Origin: Clostridiales bacterium UBA1446 | GTDB taxonomy: Bacteria; Bacillota; Clostridia; Oscillospirales; Oscillospiraceae | Length of the DNA stretch: 8,178 nt | Direction of reading: 5' to 3' | Assembly: GCA_002329245.1 (NCBI GenBank) | Contig: DCTG01000098.1 | Coordinates: 175-8,352, forward strand | Part shown: positions 5,622 to 8,178 of the stretch, piece by piece | Position numbering within the stretch: position 1 is the first letter of the stretch | Layout: every line of letters begins with the position of its first letter | The notes under the pieces: model-generated | The model's database searches: none | The model's input: the letters and a program-made list of their open reading frames with translations, nothing else | What the model was told of the DNA's origin: nothing | Made by a program: the position numbers and the translations under genes

Positions 5622-6134
5622 ATGAACAATATTCGTAATCAAGTCGGCAGATGGATTAAAGCGGCAAGCTACCTTGGAATGGCGATTACCTTCGTGCTCG
5701 TCTGGATCACCACGATCGACGTTGTTCTTCGAAAGGTGAGTAATTTCAGCATTCTTGGCAGCTATGAGCTGACCGAGATCGGCATGGTGATTCTGATATT
5801 CCTTGGGATTGCCGCGCTGCAGGTGGATCGGGGCCACGTACGGGTCGACATGTTTGTGAACAAATTCCCCGGCCGCGCAAAATATATTACGGAAGCGGTT
5901 GTCCTGCTTGTTGAAACCGCCGTCATGACGGGTATGACAATCTGCGCGTTTCTCAAGATATTCGACAACTATCACAAGGGCATCTCCACCTCCGTCCTGC
6001 TCATCCCGACCTATCCGTTTGTTGCGTTTATGTGCTTCGGACTGGGACTCTTTTCTCTGCTGCTGCTGTTAGACACTGTTTTAACGTGCATCGATGCGGT
6101 AAAGTATAAAAAGCCTGAAACAAAGAAGCATTAA
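5622..6134 (+). CDS. dctQ: TRAP transporter small permease subunit
   Basis: This is the small membrane subunit that pairs with DctM in the TRAP complex and stabilises it. The 170-residue protein has four predicted membrane helices (about residues 16-36, 46-66, 87-110 and 128-152). The family motif is clear: E-L-T-E-I-G in the second helix, followed by A-L-Q-V-D-R-G-H-V-R-V-D-M-F. The C-terminus is short and basic. I start at ATG 5622, which has GGGAGGGG (5609-5616) 5 nt upstream; an in-frame TTG at 5607 overlaps that site and is less likely. It is the last gene of the operon, 55 bp after dctP and followed by a strong hairpin. Small permeases usually precede the large one; here dctQ is third. 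Confidence 0.93.
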   Translation: MNNIRNQVGRWIKAASYLGMAITFVLVWITTIDVVLRKVSNFSILGSYELTEIGMVILIFLGIAALQVDRGHVRVDMFVNKFPGRAKYITEAVVLLVETAVMTGMTICAFLKIFDNYHKGISTSVLLIPTYPFVAFMCFGLGLFSLLLLLDTVLTCIDAVKYKKPETKKH

Positions 6135-6148
6135 AGCGGAGTCAAAAC

Positions 6149-6188
6149 GGGAAAGGGACCGTCTCAAATCTGAGACGGTCCCTTTCCC
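6149..6188. terminator. Long perfect hairpin, bidirectional terminator
   Basis: GGGAAAGGGACCGTCTCA (6149-6166) pairs perfectly with 6171-6188, an 18-bp stem with a 4-nt AATC loop, 14 nt after the dctQ stop. On the plus strand it is followed only by ATTTAGG; on the minus strand the stem is followed by GTTTTGAC. It lies between converging units and can serve both. The stem is longer than in most terminators and abuts the recombinase remnant, so it may be part of that former element or a dispersed repeat. Confidence 0.75.
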
Positions 6189-6190
6189 AT

Positions 6191-6424
6191 TTAGGTGGTG
6201 ACCCATTGCGCTAAGCATCGAACACCCGAAGCGGTTGAATCTGCTATATCTTTTAAGGTTATGGTGCTGTTTTCGCCGCTGTAATTGAATGTCAGTGTTA
6301 TCTTATCGTCAAAAACGAATACGGAATTTATGAAAGTATCAATGATGCGTTTTTGTGCTTCCGTTTCGGTGAAGTCCAATTTGTCAGCGCCACCAACAAA
6401 GCGGCGCCAGCTGTATATTTGGGG
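6191..6424 (-). pseudogene. C-terminal remnant of a large serine recombinase
   Basis: The minus-strand frame from 6424 to the TAA at 6193-6191 encodes about 77 residues with the characteristic C-terminal pattern of clostridial large serine recombinases: a W-R-R-F-V-G-G segment, then Q-K-R-I-I-D-T-F-I-N-S-V-F-V-F-D-D-K, I-T-L-T-F-N-Y, and a short acidic tail. In full-length relatives this block follows the zinc-ribbon and coiled-coil regions; the catalytic domain and DNA-binding parts are all missing. The frame is closed upstream by a TAG at 6427-6425, exactly where a small inverted-repeat element begins. No start codon with a ribosome binding site precedes the fragment (only an internal TTG at 6379). 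It is best read as the leftover end of an excised or decayed mobile element. The family call rests on motif memory, not a search. Confidence 0.72.
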
Positions 6425-6476
6425 CTATCGCTCGTCTGCAGCCCTCTTCCGGCCCGGCCCGACTGTCCAGCGATAG
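6425..6476. repeat. Small inverted-repeat element at the recombinase break point
   Basis: The 52-bp segment begins with CTATCGCT and ends with AGCGATAG, a perfect 8-bp inverted repeat; comparing 14 bases from each end gives 11 matches. The core is GC-rich (CGGCCCGGCCCG). GGGG lies outside at 6421-6424 and again at 6476-6479, counting the last repeat base. It sits between the recombinase remnant and the stop of the secreted-protein gene. It may be a mini transposon end pair, a recombination scar, or simply a large-loop hairpin at the 3' end of the secreted-protein mRNA. Confidence 0.4.
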
Positions 6477-6479
6477 GGG

Positions 6480-6932
6480 TTAAGCTACGCAGGTGGTGGT
6501 TGTTATCGTGCGCGAGTCGGAACCGCCGTCTTTCCCGGCGTATACGGTTACGACGGCCCGATAGGTGTCGCCGGGAACGCCGGCATAAGAGAAGAGCCCG
6601 GAGTGGAAGCCTGTGTCTGTATCGATCATCTCGGGATTCGTAGCGGGGGTATATGTATGGACCACAGACCAACCGGAGACCACCTGCCGCTGCACCAATA
6701 TTTTGGTTGAGCCGATCTCATCCATGATGCCCGTGCCGGACACATCAAAGTAGATCCTTACGATGCCGCTGCCAGCGCTCCATATATCAGCGGTATACAT
6801 ATTCAAATATAGGCTGGCTTGCGGGCGGATCGGTGCTGCCGTCACGCCGGCGGGCACTGCTGCGGTTGCCGAGCCGATGCAGAAAGCGAGGGCCAGAACT
6901 GCGGTCAGGATGCGATTTGCGGTTTTCTTCAT
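6480..6932 (-). CDS. Small secreted protein of unknown function
   Basis: The 150-residue product begins with a clear signal peptide: M-K-K-T, a hydrophobic core to about residue 20, then A-T-A (22-24) as a likely cleavage site, with a second option at V-T-A near 32. The mature part of about 120 residues lacks membrane helices and is rich in Ser, Thr, Gly, Val and Tyr, suggesting a beta-sandwich. It resembles a group of small secreted clostridial proteins sharing a G-S-G-x-V-x-I-x-F-D-V-S-G-T-G-x-M-D-E-I-G core and a late A-x-V-T-V-Y-A-G-K-D-G motif; I do not assign a family name. It is the last gene of the sigma/anti-sigma operon, 8 bp after the anti-sigma stop, and its weak GAAAGG site lies inside that gene, pointing to coupled translation. 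It may be a target, sensor or effector of that pair. Confidence 0.82.
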   Translation of the reverse strand: MKKTANRILTAVLALAFCIGSATAAVPAGVTAAPIRPQASLYLNMYTADIWSAGSGIVRIYFDVSGTGIMDEIGSTKILVQRQVVSGWSVVHTYTPATNPEMIDTDTGFHSGLFSYAGVPGDTYRAVVTVYAGKDGGSDSRTITTTTCVA

Positions 6933-6940
6933 AGTTATCT

Positions 6941-7852
6941 CTACCTTTCTCTATAAATTGAATCAATCATTTGGACGAGGGCCTGTTCCGTAATATCTCC
7001 ACTAATGGAACATAATAAAGCCCCGGTTTTCCAGGACGCCTGCACAGCACCAAAATTCGACATGATGTAGTGGGTTGTCCTGTTTTTCTCGTAAAGAGTA
7101 ACCTGGTTCTCGTCTTTTTCGATGGCAGAGTCGCTTATGTCGCCGGCAGCAGCGTATTGATGGACGGAATACAAAATGGTCTTATCCCCTTTGGAACAAA
7201 CATAATTCAGAGTGACTCTATGCTCGTTTGCCGTGGTTTTTAACTCCGTCGTCTCGAATCCTTCCGGCCACCAGGTCGGCACGATCATACCTGTAATACC
7301 ATGAGATGCGAGGGCCTCCTTTATTGCCGAGTATGACTGGTTTGTATTATCGGGAAGGGGAGATGCCGCACCTTCTGCACTGTCCGCTGGGGCCAATGAT
7401 TCAAAATGAAATGTCTCGGCCGACCATCGTGCGATTGCCCCTAATACATCAATTCCGGCTGCTTGGGCCACCAGTGATCCGATCAGGATGGTCATGACAG
7501 CAGCGAACAGTATGATGCGCCGAACACGATGTTTGGCTTTGGTTTGCAGTCTGAGGGAAGGTTGGAAGGCAAATGGAGTCTCTTCATCATTCTCGTAGAG
7601 AGAGCCACCATTTTCTGCAACGGGCAGATAATGTTTTTTGAACGAAGCAAGGGCTGCTTCCGTATCGGGCAGCCGCCCGGTCGGATTTTCTTGCTCTCTT
7701 CTCTCTATCACCTCCAATACACGGAGGATAAAATCGGAAGCGGCTTCTCCGGTTCTTTGCGCAATCCTGAGCAGCTCCTCCAACTCTTCCGTGCCGAGTC
7801 GTTCCAAGTCCGGTTTGTTCTGTTTCGGATGATCGCGCCTGGTTTCAGACAT
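6941..7852 (-). CDS. Membrane anti-sigma-like protein with C-terminal DUF4367-type domain
   Basis: The 303-residue protein has a charged cytoplasmic part (1-110) with a Leu/Glu-rich helix at about 15-52, one membrane helix at about 112-132, and an extracellular part. Residues 175-303 look like a DUF4367 domain: an I-V-P-T-W-W-P-E-G-F motif at 190-199, then Y-I-M-S-N-F-G-A-V-Q-A-S-W and a final D-I-T-E-Q-A-L-V-Q-M-I-D-S-I. In clostridia such proteins are commonly encoded beside a sigma factor and are thought to hold it at the membrane until a surface signal arrives. No zinc-binding H-x3-C-x2-C anti-sigma motif is visible in the N-terminus. ATG 7852 follows GGGGAG at 7-nt spacing, and only 14 bp separate it from the sigma gene stop. 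Sigma-factor binding is inferred from context. Confidence 0.83.
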   Translation of the reverse strand: MSETRRDHPKQNKPDLERLGTEELEELLRIAQRTGEAASDFILRVLEVIERREQENPTGRLPDTEAALASFKKHYLPVAENGGSLYENDEETPFAFQPSLRLQTKAKHRVRRIILFAAVMTILIGSLVAQAAGIDVLGAIARWSAETFHFESLAPADSAEGAASPLPDNTNQSYSAIKEALASHGITGMIVPTWWPEGFETTELKTTANEHRVTLNYVCSKGDKTILYSVHQYAAAGDISDSAIEKDENQVTLYEKNRTTHYIMSNFGAVQASWKTGALLCSISGDITEQALVQMIDSIYRER

Positions 7853-7866
7853 CGTATATCTCCCCT

Positions 7867-8178
7867 CTACTCAATATGTACGGAAAATGGCAAATGGGGA
7901 CATGAATTTAAAATAATTTTTTTTTCCGGCGACAGATTGTTGCGAAGGGCTTCTCTGGCCCGCTGGACCCGTTTTTTGCAGGCCTCCAGGGAAATGCCGA
8001 AATGCTTCGCGGCCTCCAAAAAGGTATGCTTTTCCAGATATATCATTTTCAATAATTCAAAATCCGCATCTGAAATCATGCCGTGATATTGCAGGTCCGT
8101 ATCGATTTCATCCGCTGCGCTTCCCAATATCTCGTCTTTATATTCCACCGTCTGCCGCAGATAGGAATAGATGCTTGT
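7867..8178 (-). CDS. Sigma-70 family (ECF-like) RNA polymerase sigma factor, C-terminal part
   Basis: The frame is open from the right edge of the window to the TAG at 7869-7867, giving 103 visible residues; the start lies outside. The segment S-D-A-D-F-E-L-L-K-M-I-Y-L-E followed by T-F-L-E-A-A-K-H-F-G-I-S and C-K-K-R-V-Q-R-A-R-E-A-L-R is a typical sigma region 4 helix-turn-helix, which reads the -35 promoter element. A hydrophilic tail of about 25 residues follows. Region 2 is not visible, so the ECF subgroup cannot be fixed. The stop is 14 bp upstream of the anti-sigma-like gene and the ribosome binding site of that gene starts within this gap, so the two are almost certainly co-translated. 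The pair is likely to autoregulate from a promoter outside the window. Confidence 0.85.
   Translation of the reverse strand, partial: TSIYSYLRQTVEYKDEILGSAADEIDTDLQYHGMISDADFELLKMIYLEKHTFLEAAKHFGISLEACKKRVQRAREALRNNLSPEKKIILNSCPHLPFSVHIE

Noticed and set aside
7529..8086. Plus-strand open frame of 185 codons
   Set aside because: It is antisense to the sigma and anti-sigma genes, which have clear domains, and it has no recognisable motif.
1..8178. CRISPR array, rRNA gene or complete insertion sequence
   Set aside because: No regularly spaced direct repeats, no rRNA segments and no intact transposase were found on either strand.

Overview
The window looks like chromosomal DNA from an anaerobic Firmicute of class Clostridia, possibly near Oscillospiraceae. 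This is inferred from strong AGGAGG ribosome binding sites, sigma-A type promoters, a DUF4367-type anti-sigma partner, a clostridial-type large serine recombinase remnant, and a moderate GC content. No marker gene fixes the genus.

Layout from left to right. Positions 3-509 (+) hold the 3' end of a phosphodiester glycosidase-like protein with a C-terminal SH3 domain, which looks like a phage or cell-wall protein. Positions 653-1483 (+) hold an arylamine N-acetyltransferase with an intact Cys-His-Asp triad. A tRNA-Val(CAC) with its own terminator and a probable promoter lies on the minus strand at 1504-1705. A LysR-type regulator (1757-2686, minus) is divergent from a three-gene TRAP transporter operon on the plus strand: large permease dctM (3066-4379), lipoprotein solute receptor dctP (4466-5566) and small permease dctQ (5622-6134). 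An 18-bp perfect hairpin (6149-6188) closes the operon. Beyond it, on the minus strand, come a decayed serine-recombinase C-terminus, a small inverted-repeat element, and an operon read from the right edge: sigma factor (partial), membrane anti-sigma-like protein, small secreted protein.

The clearest regulatory picture is between lysR and dctM. Two sigma-A promoters stand back to back. A 15-bp perfect dyad with T-N11-A geometry overlaps the lysR -10 box and is centred about 63 bp upstream of the predicted TRAP start. That is the usual arrangement for a LysR regulator that represses itself and activates a divergent operon. The TRAP mRNA then has a leader of roughly 280 nt, whose last 140 nt can fold into several stems, including a 9-bp long-range helix just before the dctM ribosome binding site.

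The second functional unit is the sigma/anti-sigma/secreted-protein operon at the right edge. The genes are tightly packed (gaps of 14 and 8 bp), so they are probably co-translated and may form one envelope-signalling module. The most unusual items are the structured TRAP leader, the permease-receptor-permease gene order, a C in place of the near-universal U33 in the tRNA, and the recombinase remnant abutting a tiny inverted-repeat element. None of these is proven to be a new system.
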